This document shows positions 19,394 to 29,900 of a stretch of DNA of 64,000 nt, piece by piece. A program made the position numbers and the translations under genes. The stretch comes from Henningerozyma blattae CBS 6284. Taxonomy: Eukaryota > Ascomycota > Saccharomycetes > Saccharomycetales > Saccharomycetaceae. Positions within the stretch are counted from its first letter, which is position 1. Every line of letters begins with the position of its first letter. The notes beneath the pieces were generated by a model. That model was not told the DNA's origin. It ran no database searches and worked only from the letters and a program-made list of their open reading frames with translations. Where the stretch lies: assembly GCF_000315915.1 (NCBI RefSeq), contig NC_020188.1:947501-1011500 (forward strand), written 5' to 3'.

Positions 19394-19804
19394 ATGCAAT
19401 TCTCTACTGTCGCTTCCGTCGCTGCTGTCGCCGCCGTCGCCTCTGCTGCCTCCAATGTCACCACCATGACTGCCACTCAAGAATCCACCACTTTGGTCAC
19501 CATCACTTCTTGTGAAGACCACAGATGTGTCGAAACCACTTCCGATGCCATCGTCTCCATTGCCACCGTCACCGTCGACAACGTCATCACCTCTTACACT
19601 ACCTGGTGTCCAATTGAAACCACTGCTGCTCCAACTGCCAACAACACTGTTGCCCCAGCTCCATCTACTTCTTCCAAGAACAACGGTTCCACCACCACTA
19701 CCATCTGTGAAACTTGTACCAAGTCTGTCTACGAAGGTGCTGCTAACAAGGCTTTACCAGCTGCTGGTGCTTTGGTTGCCGGTATCGCTGCCATGTTGAT
19801 GTAA
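19394..19804 (+). CDS. CCW12: GPI-anchored cell-wall mannoprotein, Ccw12 type
   Basis: Abundant small structural wall protein. The 136-aa product starts MQFSTVASVAAVAAVASAA (signal peptide, nearly that of S. cerevisiae Ccw12), then has ESTTLVTITSCEDHRC and TVTVDNVITSYTTWCP, a short Thr/Ala/Pro-rich spacer, and a GPI-type hydrophobic end (KALPAAGALVAGIAAMLM). Unlike the S. cerevisiae protein as I recall it, a CETC pair (TTICETCTKSVYEG) precedes the anchor region. Codon use is strongly biased to GTC, ACC, TCC, GCC and GCT, typical of high expression. The start at 19394 follows from the signal peptide; the frame open further upstream is ignored. Confidence 0.94.
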   Translation: MQFSTVASVAAVAAVASAASNVTTMTATQESTTLVTITSCEDHRCVETTSDAIVSIATVTVDNVITSYTTWCPIETTAAPTANNTVAPAPSTSSKNNGSTTTTICETCTKSVYEGAANKALPAAGALVAGIAAMLM

Positions 19805-20848
19805 TTTATTTAAACTACATACTATTTTTGATCTTATATATCTCTTTTCTGTAATTTATACATAATAATCAACATTCTGACTCGACGAAAACACAAGAGG
19901 CTTTCGAAAGAAAATCTTCTCAACAAACTCTTCACTTTTTCACTCATTGTGTCATGGGCATCGATTTTTTTTTTTTTTCAACCTCAAATTGTTGTCACCC
20001 AAATGGGTAACCCAAATGGATAACCCACAGACCCTCCGAAAGGGGTAACGCAAACAATGTTTTTTTTTCTATATATCCCGCAAAAAAATCATAAATAGCA
20101 GCTTATTATTTTCATTTCCCCTTCCGGTATATGTCCATTGCCCAATCCGGTATCCCACTCTGCATCCAAAAGTTATCACTTTGCCTATTCCAGATATTCC
20201 CTCTTACAGTCTGTTTACTAGATTGAATCAACACTCTCTCCACTCCACTCCACATTCTGACGCATACTTAATTTGCCCTAGATAAACATACACAGATAAC
20301 AGATCACAGATCACAGATTGTTTGTTGCATCTGCAATTAGTAATTATTACGTGTTGCAAATTGCAAGTTGCGAGTTGCAACCCTTGGCTTGTTCTCGCTT
20401 TGCCCTAGCATAACCCTAGTTTTCGATTTCGATTTCCCGTCACCTCCCATCATTTACCGTCATTTTCTTTTTTTCTGTCACGGCGATCCCACGGATTTTA
20501 TCCCATCTCAAATCATTCTCACTAAGCTTTTCATTTTATCGTCGCTTCAATTACTAATCAACCTTGTCATACTGCTTTAGGTATATTAGAAATCATTCAT
20601 GCTTAGTCAAACTCAAAGAAAAAAAAAAAAAAAAACATCTAAAAAAGACTTATTCATATTCATATTCTTGCTTAATTTCGAAACATTATCATATAATCCT
20701 GATTAGACCCTTTTTTACGAACAAATATATATACATCCGCTCTTGCATTCTTTACTTGTAATTCTCTCTTGCTCAAGCACCATCACAAGTACCACTATCA
20801 CAAGCGTTTTTATTTTTTTTTTCTTTTTTTTTGTATTTTCCTTTCATA
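19805..20848. promoter_or_regulatory. Long intergenic region between CCW12 and the BTB-type gene
   Basis: 1044 bp with pyrimidine-rich promoter DNA. It contains a 13-bp direct repeat ACCCAAATGGGTA (19997-20009, 20010-20022, partial copy after), two TCCGGTAT words (about 20123 and 20146), overlapping CAGATCA repeats near 20300-20318, four 7-bp TTGCAAG-like units (20354-20381), an A run near 20618-20634 and long T tracts just before the next ATG. No gene was recognised. Confidence 0.5.
20354..20381. repeat. 7-bp tandem repeat TTGC(A/G)A(A/G) x4
   Basis: Four consecutive 7-bp units (TTGCAAA, TTGCAAG, TTGCGAG, TTGCAAC) in the promoter region of the BTB-type gene. Confidence 0.85.
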
Positions 20849-22438
20849 ATGTTGGATTCTCCCACATCTTCCTCCTCATCCTCATCCTCGTCCCTCACAA
20901 ATGCTTTGCCCGATGACACAATCTATACCATCCAAATGGCTACAAAATCATATCTATTATCAGGTAAATTATTATCTGTAGATTCTCCCAATAAATTCAC
21001 CGAATATTTCCAATCACATAAAGATCAAACAAAAATATACGTTTTTGATCGATGTCAAGTAAGTTTTGAATTGATCATCAATTATCTTAGAGGTTGTCCT
21101 CTTATAATAGAAAATGAAACTCAATTCTCCATCGCATTAGCTGACTCGATGTATTACGATTTATCCAAATTAAGATCCATCTTGAAAAATTTCCCCTTTT
21201 ATTTCCTCAATGTAAGTAGTAGACATTTCAAAATATCCAAAAACCTCATCACCAAATTCGGCGATTATGGTAATTTCTTCAAAATTGCAACTGAAACAAC
21301 TTATTGTTCATTTGAACAATATTATCTATTAAACGATACCACTTCTTCATCACAATCATTAGATGATTCAAATGATAATACTCTCTCTGTTTCATATCCA
21401 CCGTTGAAACATCCCTTATATTTGGAGAAAAATCCTGATACACTCGCCGATTTGCTAACCATTCTTCAAGATTCCAACTTAAACAGCATTAAAGATCTTA
21501 GTGAAGCTAGAAGAATTAATCTTTTCAACGATTGTAAATTTTATCGTTTAAATAATCTTTTACAATTGATTATTAATTTCAAAATTAATTACAATCATAT
21601 TACAAAATTACAAGAAATTATTATAAATTTGATAGACCTAGACTCAAGATCTCTTTGGGTGAATAACATCCTCGAAGATTCTCAATTCATCTCACCTTCT
21701 GCATCTCCAAGTATTCAAAATAGATTAAAATATAACAATAACAGTGATGATGAAGAATCTAATGATCATCCAAATAAGAAAATAAAGATTTGTATTGATA
21801 AGACAAATGATTCCTCTCATACAGAATGTTGGAATATTTGTAGATACAAAAGACAACTCATCGATGACTATCCAAGAGATTTGATTTTCCAAATTAATAA
21901 CGATTCTTTAATTGATTCAAATACTCTATTAAATATTGGTGATTGTAATATGGTTTTAAATAAAACAAAACAATTGTTACATATAACTTTAACGGGTAAT
22001 CTTATCAGATGGTTTAAAAGAACTTTTACAAAAGTCCTCACTGCAATGAATTTAAATATAACTGATTTTGAAAAATATTTACCAATCTCTAATAAAAATT
22101 CCAAGGATTTGGATTCCATTGGTAATACGAAATGTATCAAACATTTAATCTTACCTGCATGTATTAGTATCTGTGATTTAAAAGTTAATAATCAAGCTTG
22201 TCCTAATTTGAAAAATGTAGTCATGGATAAATCCTTTTCAGATCATGATGAATACGTCATGGATTTTTCAAATTTAAACGATTTGAAAAAGGCAAGAGGT
22301 ATGAATTTATATTTGAAAAAAAGTTTATGGAAATTAGGTATCCAATATAAAAAATTATTATTGATCGCTATAAAGGCTGACGCCATTTGTGGTAATACAA
22401 AGGAATCTAGTTTGAATTCTAGTATAGATTTTCTTTAA
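20849..22438 (+). CDS. YLR108C/YDR132C family BTB/POZ (T1-like) protein
   Basis: Homologue of the S. cerevisiae paralogue pair YLR108C/YDR132C, whose function is not established. The 529-aa protein has a Ser-rich start, then a T1/BTB-like fold at about 20-110: TIYTIQMATKSYLLSGKLL, then IYVFDRCQVSFELIINYLRG. BTB domains of this kind mediate oligomerisation or Cullin binding. The rest is Asn/Ile/Lys-rich with no recognised domain. Position two genes from MDN1/REX3 and next to CCW12 repeats the YLR106-YLR110 and YDR132-YDR134 arrangements. The ATG at 20849 is the first in frame. Confidence 0.85.
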   Translation: MLDSPTSSSSSSSSSLTNALPDDTIYTIQMATKSYLLSGKLLSVDSPNKFTEYFQSHKDQTKIYVFDRCQVSFELIINYLRGCPLIIENETQFSIALADSMYYDLSKLRSILKNFPFYFLNVSSRHFKISKNLITKFGDYGNFFKIATETTYCSFEQYYLLNDTTSSSQSLDDSNDNTLSVSYPPLKHPLYLEKNPDTLADLLTILQDSNLNSIKDLSEARRINLFNDCKFYRLNNLLQLIINFKINYNHITKLQEIIINLIDLDSRSLWVNNILEDSQFISPSASPSIQNRLKYNNNSDDEESNDHPNKKIKICIDKTNDSSHTECWNICRYKRQLIDDYPRDLIFQINNDSLIDSNTLLNIGDCNMVLNKTKQLLHITLTGNLIRWFKRTFTKVLTAMNLNITDFEKYLPISNKNSKDLDSIGNTKCIKHLILPACISICDLKVNNQACPNLKNVVMDKSFSDHDEYVMDFSNLNDLKKARGMNLYLKKSLWKLGIQYKKLLLIAIKADAICGNTKESSLNSSIDFL

Positions 22439-22597
22439 TTCGTTTCGTTCCTTGCATTCTCCTCCCTCTCTCATTCTCTTCTTTCTTTCCCCCTCTTTCA
22501 CTTCTTATTTTGTATATTTTTTTTTTTATTTTATTTTATCCTCTCTTCCTTTCTATTTATTTGGTCGTTTCTATTTATTTTATAATTCTCAATTTAG

Positions 22598-22628
<31 letters not shown>

Positions 22629-23469
22629 TCAATTTTTTTTATATACCACATATAATTAATAATTCAATTTGCATCATAAAAAGAAAATGTAAAAATGTTT
22701 AAAAAAATGTTGTTTTTTTATTTTTAATGTTTATATTCATTTTCACAATTTATTTGCCTATGATATTTATCTTATTTTTTGAATTCATCTTTTGAATGTA
22801 GAAATTGTAAACTTAAATATAAATTTCCCCTAAAGAATTTTACAAATACTCTCATTCTTCACGTCCAAGTTTCGAACACTGGACATTCTTCACAAAGGAC
22901 AAGCGTTTTAATAGTTTATTATTAATTTATATTCATTTATTCCTTCTAATGTCGTATTTGCCGCTATCATAGTTTTAAAGGATAAAAAATTTGCAAAAAA
23001 AATAATCTAAATCTCTTTGTAAAACGGTTCATCCTTATGCAGGGGAACTGCTGATCATCTCTGTATTGTTTCAAATTGACCAAATGTCTACGGAGGGTTA
23101 CTCCGTAAACAAATGTTTTGAAAAAAAACACATACATATCGAAATTACTAATCACATGAAAAAATTACGTTTAAATTTAAAATTACTAATATGAAATTAT
23201 AAGTTCCTAATCTTTTTTTTTATTATTATTCGTTTTCTTTTATTTGTTATATTTTTATTTTTTTTGTTTTTTAACCTAAATATTAACTCTAACGACAAAG
23301 TTAAAAGTTGATGGAAAATCTTTATAGTGTAATTGAAATTCCGGAATGATATTATTATTAATAAGGCAATTTCCCACCAGCAATCATATTATTATCGTAA
23401 ACAATAAAACAACAATTTATTTCAAAGGTTTTTTTTTGTCATATATCGTTTAACCATAAACCACCCATC
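22439..23469. other. Long AT-rich intergenic region
   Basis: 1031 bp with long T tracts and a (TA)n run at 22598-22622. Two compact dyads stand out: a 22-bp quasi-palindrome centred on TTCGAA (22863-22884) and TACGGAG-N5-CTCCGTA (23089-23107). No convincing gene is seen. Confidence 0.5.
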
Positions 23470-25077
23470 ATGCTAGATATTTTGCCCAATGAAGTATTTG
23501 AATATATAGTTTCAATGCTTGCTCAAGAAGATAAAACTTCATTGATGTATTTAAACAAGAAAATGTACCTTCAAATCTGTCCCTTACTGTATAGAAACAT
23601 ATATCTCAATGAAAGATTTTATGTTCCTGTAGATTTGGATTCAACGTTTGGTACACATTATTGGTCTGTCTTATACTTTCGTTTTGATTCCAACTCCAAT
23701 GATCCAATACTGGCAAAAGAAAAAGCAAGTTATAAATTTAGTTGTCTAGTAAGATCATTGTTTTCCAATACTGAATTATTCAAATTGATTAGAAGAGTTC
23801 ATTGTAATTGGAATCTTGATCAAGATATCTTTAGACATTTCATTCATCTTTTAATTCAATTTGCTGATAATTTACAAGAGGTAGACAATTTTTTAAAAGT
23901 AGATATCAGTAATTTATTAATACAAAAATCATCTCAATTAATTTCATTAACAATACCACCTCCTTCTGTTTTACCAAATAAAATTTTAGCTAATGAACAA
24001 TATTTTTCCACTATCCGTTCAATTTGTAATCATTATAATTTCGATAATTTGCAAAGTTTAACCATTCATCCAAATTCTTTAACATTTTTCCCCAAATTAT
24101 CACATCCTCTTAAAATAAAATCTTTATCCTTAAATTTAAGACCTGATACTCATATTGCAGAAGGAAATCCAAACACTTTACCAATACAACTTCATTATTA
24201 TGATATCTTTGATGTAAATAGTATAAAAGAATTGGAAATTTTATCTTGGTATGATGATTCTATTACTTCACTAGATTTATATGAAATGTGGAATTTAAAT
24301 GACTTTTGGGAATTCCATAATATTGAGAATTTAGTACTTCTATCATTATTTAGTAATACAGTTTTTCTTGAGAATTGTATAACCAATTTCTATTATTTAA
24401 AGAAATTAAAAGTTGATTATATGTTTGATAGTACAGTTTCCTTAGCGACAATTAATTCAATGGCAAATAATCGTTGTTCAAAAACAATCGAATATATAGA
24501 TATTAAATTTGTTGATGTAGATCCTCCACTGTTATCAATCGATCAAGATGAAATCTCCATGTTTAGATTACATTTAAATTGTAAATGTGATGATTGCCAA
24601 TTCACATTCAAAAATATCATATTAAAAAAATATTTCCCCACGCAGGATACTTTTATTATTAAAGATTATGAAGATGTAAAACAAAGAAATTTTATTCAAC
24701 AAATGTTTAGATTATATCCAATTATTCCATATTCTCAAGGTTATAATGAATATCCAGCTATTGGATTTAATATGAAACCATTAAGTGATTTTGTAGAAAA
24801 AATAAACGAATTATTAAAATTATCTATAAATGATACAAGAGCATTAACTGTTGAAGACATTAGAAAAATATATTTTGTGATTATACATTCCTATAAAAGA
24901 TCGTATGATATATTTTTAAGAAATTTCCCAAATTTGAAATTCTTAATTCTAAATGATTTACCTACCAAAATTACAAGTCTTAATGATCAAAAATGTAATA
25001 TTCCCTTATTCCATTGTGAAGATTATAAAAGTAACCAAGTGTATGAAATTGTAGATGCTAATTCATTATTCAGCTGA
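23470..25077 (+). CDS. F-box protein, YDR131C-like
   Basis: Probable substrate adaptor of an SCF ubiquitin ligase. The 535-aa protein opens with an F-box (about residues 1-42): MLDILPNEVFEYIVSMLAQE, then LMYLNKKMYLQICPLLYRNI, the expected Pro and Leu/Ile pattern. The remainder is Leu/Ile/Asn-rich and may form diverged leucine-rich repeats, with a Cys cluster CKCDDCQF near residue 375. Gene order (next to the YDR132C/YLR108C homologue) supports assignment to YDR131C rather than another F-box gene. It is convergent with REX3. Confidence 0.75.
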   Translation: MLDILPNEVFEYIVSMLAQEDKTSLMYLNKKMYLQICPLLYRNIYLNERFYVPVDLDSTFGTHYWSVLYFRFDSNSNDPILAKEKASYKFSCLVRSLFSNTELFKLIRRVHCNWNLDQDIFRHFIHLLIQFADNLQEVDNFLKVDISNLLIQKSSQLISLTIPPPSVLPNKILANEQYFSTIRSICNHYNFDNLQSLTIHPNSLTFFPKLSHPLKIKSLSLNLRPDTHIAEGNPNTLPIQLHYYDIFDVNSIKELEILSWYDDSITSLDLYEMWNLNDFWEFHNIENLVLLSLFSNTVFLENCITNFYYLKKLKVDYMFDSTVSLATINSMANNRCSKTIEYIDIKFVDVDPPLLSIDQDEISMFRLHLNCKCDDCQFTFKNIILKKYFPTQDTFIIKDYEDVKQRNFIQQMFRLYPIIPYSQGYNEYPAIGFNMKPLSDFVEKINELLKLSINDTRALTVEDIRKIYFVIIHSYKRSYDIFLRNFPNLKFLILNDLPTKITSLNDQKCNIPLFHCEDYKSNQVYEIVDANSLFS

Positions 25078-25207
25078 TAACTTAAATCAACTTATTTCTT
25101 CAGATAAACATTATGGATTATAGCCATTTCTTGATAGAGACCTCTTATATTATATAAATATTAGAAATAAATTCAAAAAAAATAAAAAAAAAAGAACAAA
25201 AACATTG

Positions 25208-26416
25208 TTAATGCCAATCTCTTTTTGTTAATGACATACCAATTTTCTTCTTAACTATATCCATTGTAGCTATAGCATCTTCTGAACTATCATGTTCACC
25301 TGTTTGGATTCTTCTACTTAAATATTCAAAAGAAAGATTCTTTAATGATGTTTTAAATTTACCTTTTTGGAAAATAATTGCGGTATCTATAATTTTCTTA
25401 TGGGTTATACGCATTACATTCAAATCATTTTCCAGGCCATGACCAATTAAGATACTGTTTCGGTTAATTAAAGCTTTATTTAAAATTCTACCCACCAATT
25501 CTTCGTAACTAATGGAATTTATAAAGTCATCATCACGAACACCGCTGAAAAGAGTATTTAAATCGATAACTTCTCCTAATGGTTTTACAATTTCATCAAG
25601 AAGTATTTGAGAAGTGAAAAAATCAACAATTGTTAAACGAATCATTTCGTAACCTTTCGAAGTAAATGCCATTTCACAATCTAGTGCTAAAACATTTGAA
25701 TCTCCATCTATTGTTTCAGTGCTCGTGAAAACAGATATTTCTCGAAGTTCTGAGTAAGTAGATCCTCTAAAGACATGATGTAAATGAGTTTTGCATCCTA
25801 ATCTCATCAAAGAAGTGGATGTAGATGATTCCCCACAACATGGATATGTTGTTGTTTTAGTTTCCCGATCATATTGTTTTTTTAAAATATGGTATTTACA
25901 CAAAGTCTTCTCCATAATTTTTTTCTTTTCAAATTTCATGTTGCATCTATCACACGATACATGAGTGGAAACTATCTCTACAGATGGATAATCAAACACG
26001 TCCATTATGTAACCATTATCTACTAAAGATTTTTTATCATGTATTAACTTATTTAACTTTTCCATTATCTGTGGAACAGTTATATTAGGGTCAGCATCGC
26101 CAATATTTGTAACTTGATCACCAATTTTACGTTTAAGGACTGATTTACCTGCGATCTTTATTTGATAAAAATCACCTTTAGCTTTGTTTAAATCTCTAAA
26201 GAGAACGCTCATATTAAACCTATAGCTTTGACCAGAGGGACTCTTTTTAGCTACGCATGATTCCATATAAATGGCTAGCTTCTCCAGATTACCTTTGGTG
26301 TTAGGTCTCAAACGTTGCATCAATTCTAACAGCTTATGAAGAATTTTATTTCTTTCCTGATATGGTGCCGGCTGACTTGTTAAATCTACGGGCCTTATTA
26401 ATGCATTTTTGCTCAT
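25208..26416 (-). CDS. REX3: RNA exonuclease Rex3
   Basis: 3'-5' exonuclease of the DEDDh class that trims RNase MRP RNA and other small RNAs in S. cerevisiae. The 402-aa protein has the Exo I motif VLALDCEMAFTSKGYEMIRL, Exo II in GHGLENDLNVMRITHKK, and Exo III in HDSSEDAIATMDIVKKKIG, the His and Asp completing the active site. A Cys pair (CDRCNMKF), CKYHIL and a later CCGES suggest metal binding before the nuclease domain. The ATG at 26416 gives a length matching S. cerevisiae Rex3 (about 404); the frame is open further upstream only from a TTG. It shares a divergent promoter with MDN1. Confidence 0.92.
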   Translation of the reverse strand: MSKNALIRPVDLTSQPAPYQERNKILHKLLELMQRLRPNTKGNLEKLAIYMESCVAKKSPSGQSYRFNMSVLFRDLNKAKGDFYQIKIAGKSVLKRKIGDQVTNIGDADPNITVPQIMEKLNKLIHDKKSLVDNGYIMDVFDYPSVEIVSTHVSCDRCNMKFEKKKIMEKTLCKYHILKKQYDRETKTTTYPCCGESSTSTSLMRLGCKTHLHHVFRGSTYSELREISVFTSTETIDGDSNVLALDCEMAFTSKGYEMIRLTIVDFFTSQILLDEIVKPLGEVIDLNTLFSGVRDDDFINSISYEELVGRILNKALINRNSILIGHGLENDLNVMRITHKKIIDTAIIFQKGKFKTSLKNLSFEYLSRRIQTGEHDSSEDAIATMDIVKKKIGMSLTKRDWH

Positions 26417-26976
26417 TATAACAGTAAAAGTCACACAATTATAAAGAAGTACGTTTAGAGGCTGATTAGTCAATATGTGCGATAATTAAGCTCATCAGTT
26501 ACTCTTTTCTCCCAACTGATTAATCTATTTATTATATTAGTTTTTGTATAACAAATAAGAGACTTAAAGAGTAAAGATATAACGATTAATGTATTCTATC
26601 TATGGGAAAATTTTAAGTGTGTTCACAACTATGTATTGCTCGCATTCCGCCATTTTCATATCTTGTATGCATACATATTCTTAAATCCATACTATTTTAC
26701 TTTATTCACGTGGACCTAAACAAAAGGTAGTTTGCGGGTAACTTCGGAACATTTACAAATTTTCAGATACCGAAAGAGATGAGATGTGATGAGCTGAAAA
26801 AAAAATTTAAGATCTGTAAATAGTGCTATAGAAAGAATGTAACAAAGGAATTAGCATTTATCATAGAATAAACTAAAATTTTCTTCCAGCTAAAATATTA
26901 ACATATTTAGCTTCTCCTATTACTAAAAAAAAGTTTAAAACAAAAGAGTGTACTTCTATTAGTAGCTGGAAGCAAA
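26417..26976. promoter_or_regulatory. Divergent REX3-MDN1 promoter with Reb1, PAC and RRPE elements
   Basis: CACGTG at 26707-26712; Reb1 site CGGGTAA at 26735-26741; PAC-like GATGAGATG at 26778-26786 and GATGAG at 26788-26793; RRPE-like TGAAAAAAAAATTT at 26795-26808. PAC next to RRPE is the hallmark of ribosome-biogenesis promoters, in keeping with MDN1. Confidence 0.75.
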
Positions 26977-29900
26977 ATGAGTTCCAATAATATTTTCTTA
27001 AATCTGAATGAAGTTTCGAAGAGACACCAAGTTTACAATGACACATTACCGGCTCAAAAACTGGATAATTTATATTTGTTCGATACTTCTCTAACAGCTG
27101 ATAAGAATTTGAAAAATTTAAGTTTATCTGCTTTGAAACAACCTGCTACATTAGGACATGTTTTTATTTATAATGAGATATTCTTAGAAGTAGTTTCACG
27201 CTGGGTATTCCAAATGGAAAGATCATCTTCTGTAGAAGTATTCGATGCTGTTGCTAGAACAATCACTGTTTATCCTTTATCTCAACCATTTATTGAAGAT
27301 TTTTTAGATCGAGAAAATGAGCGCTTTATTACCATTTTACAAAACCCATCTTCCCAAGATGAAAAAAATTTGCATAAAATTTTATTAGCATACTATAGAC
27401 TATTATACCATAACACCGATATTTTCACTAAATATATTAATCCGGATATTTTATATACCCTTATTTCTAAGAATGATGTAAGTGATTTGATTAAATTTTT
27501 GACGATAAAAGTTTTGGGTTACTATTTAAATATGGCAGAACATGCATTCACCAACACTTTAAAAACACACATTCCTCATGATGACCCAATTAATGGTTTT
27601 TATGAATATGATACCAATGTAAATTATAGATTTTTAGAATTAAATGAAGCTAAGAGATTTTCTGAATATTCCAAATTACCTCAAATTACCGAAACATTTA
27701 TTAAAGACACCACAAATGAATATTTTACCATTGATCCACAATTCTTAACGAAACAAGTAGTATCTATATGTGGTGTAATTGTCCCAAGATCAACTTCTGA
27801 ATTTAATTCCTCACTATCTACAAAAGATCCCTCCTCTGAATTTACCTGGGTACCAACTGATAAAGCTATATCCACCTTACGTAAATTAGGCTCTTCAATA
27901 CAAAAGTCAAATCCTGTTATGCTAATTGGTAGAGCCGGTGCAGGTAAAACGTTTCTGATTAATGAATTAAGTAAGTATGTTGGTTGCCAAGATTCAATAG
28001 TTAAGATTCATTTAGGAGAACAAACCGATGCCAAATTATTAATCGGTACTTATACTTCTGGTGAAAAGCCTGGTACTTTTGAATGGAGAAATGGTGTTCT
28101 AACAACAGCTGTAAAAGAAGGAAGATGGGTCTTAATTGAAGACATTGATAAGGCACCAACCGAAGTACTTTCTATTCTTTTAACTTTATTAGAGAAACGT
28201 GAATTAACAATTCCATCAAGAGGCGAGGTTGTAAAAGCTGCCAATGGGTTTCAATTAATTTCTACCGTTCGTGTTTCTGAAGAAAATGTAAAAAAAGGTA
28301 AAGATTTAGAATATGTGCCTAACATTATCGGTATGAGAATTTGGAAAACAATTTATTTAGAAGAGCCATCTAATGATGATCTTTATTCCATTCTGTCTAA
28401 TAATTATAAAGTTTTATCTCTATTAATACCCAAATTAATTAAAACATATGAAGATATTAAAAACGTTTACTTAGACCCAAGATTTATATCTCTTAACAGA
28501 GGTGCTCATTCAAGAACAGTATCTGTGAGAGATTTAGTGAAGCTTTGTAAAAGGTTAAACATATTGTTTGAAAATAATGGCATTACTAAACCTAATCAAT
28601 TGATAGAAACTACTATTTACGATAACATCTTCGCAGAAGCTGCAGATTGTTTCGCCGGTGCTATTAGTGAACCTAGGGCTTTAGAGCCATTAATTCATGT
28701 AATTGGTACCTCATTAGAAATACCGGCATCTCGTATTAATTTATTCTTAACTAAGCATATTCCTAATTTTGAAACTAATGATGATACTATTAAAATTGGT
28801 AGGGCTGTTCTAAATAAGTCTCAGTTGTCATTACAAAGAAAATCTATGAATAGCACATCGTTTGCTACAACAAACCATTCTTTACGATTAATGGAGCAAA
28901 TTTCATTAGCTGTTCAAATGTCTGAGCCAGTACTTCTTGTTGGTGAAACCGGTACTGGGAAAACTACGGTTGTACAACAAATTGCAAAACTAGTAAATAA
29001 ACCTTTAACTGTTATAAACGTTTCTCAACAAACTGAAACTGGTGATTTACTGGGTGGATACAAGCCAGTAAACTCAAAAACTGTAGCTATTCCCATTCAA
29101 GAAAATTTTGAAACTCTATTTGCTGCAACTTTCTCTGTCAAAAAGAATGAGAAATTTTACAAAATGCTTCATAGATGCTTTAATAAGAATCAATGGAAAA
29201 ACGTCGTTAGATTGTGGAATGAAGCTTTTAAGATGGCTAAAAGTATTTTAGATATGAATAACGACTCTACTGTAGTCAACGAGAAGAAAAAGAAACGCAA
29301 ACTTCATTCAAATGATAAAAAGTTATTGTTTGAAAAGTGGGTTGTATTTCAAGATATGGTCAGAAAGTTTGAAGCCCAAGCTAGCACACTGGAAGGCTCT
29401 TTTATTTTTAATTTCGTCGAAGGTTCTCTTGTGAAAGCTGTTAGAAATGGTGAGTGGTTATTACTGGATGAAGTTAATCTTGCTTCTGCAGATACATTAG
29501 AAAGCATTTCTGATTTATTATCTGAAGCTAACTCTAGAAGTATTCTTTTATCCGAAAAAGGTGACGCAGAACCTGTAAAGGCTCATCCTGAATTTAGAAT
29601 CTTTGCTTGTATGAACCCTGCAACTGACGTTGGTAAGAGAGATTTACCATCTGGTATCAGGTCAAGATTTACTGAAATTTATGTACATTCACCAGACCGT
29701 GATATCAATGATTTGTTAACGATTATTGATAGATATATTGGAAAATACAGTGTTAGTGATGAGTGGGTTGGGAATGATATTGCTGAACTTTATATCGAAG
29801 CTAAGAAATTAGCTGAAGATAATATTATCGTTGATGGTGCAAATCAAAAACCTCATTTTAGTATCCGTACTCTAACAAGAACTTTGCTGTATGCTTGTGA

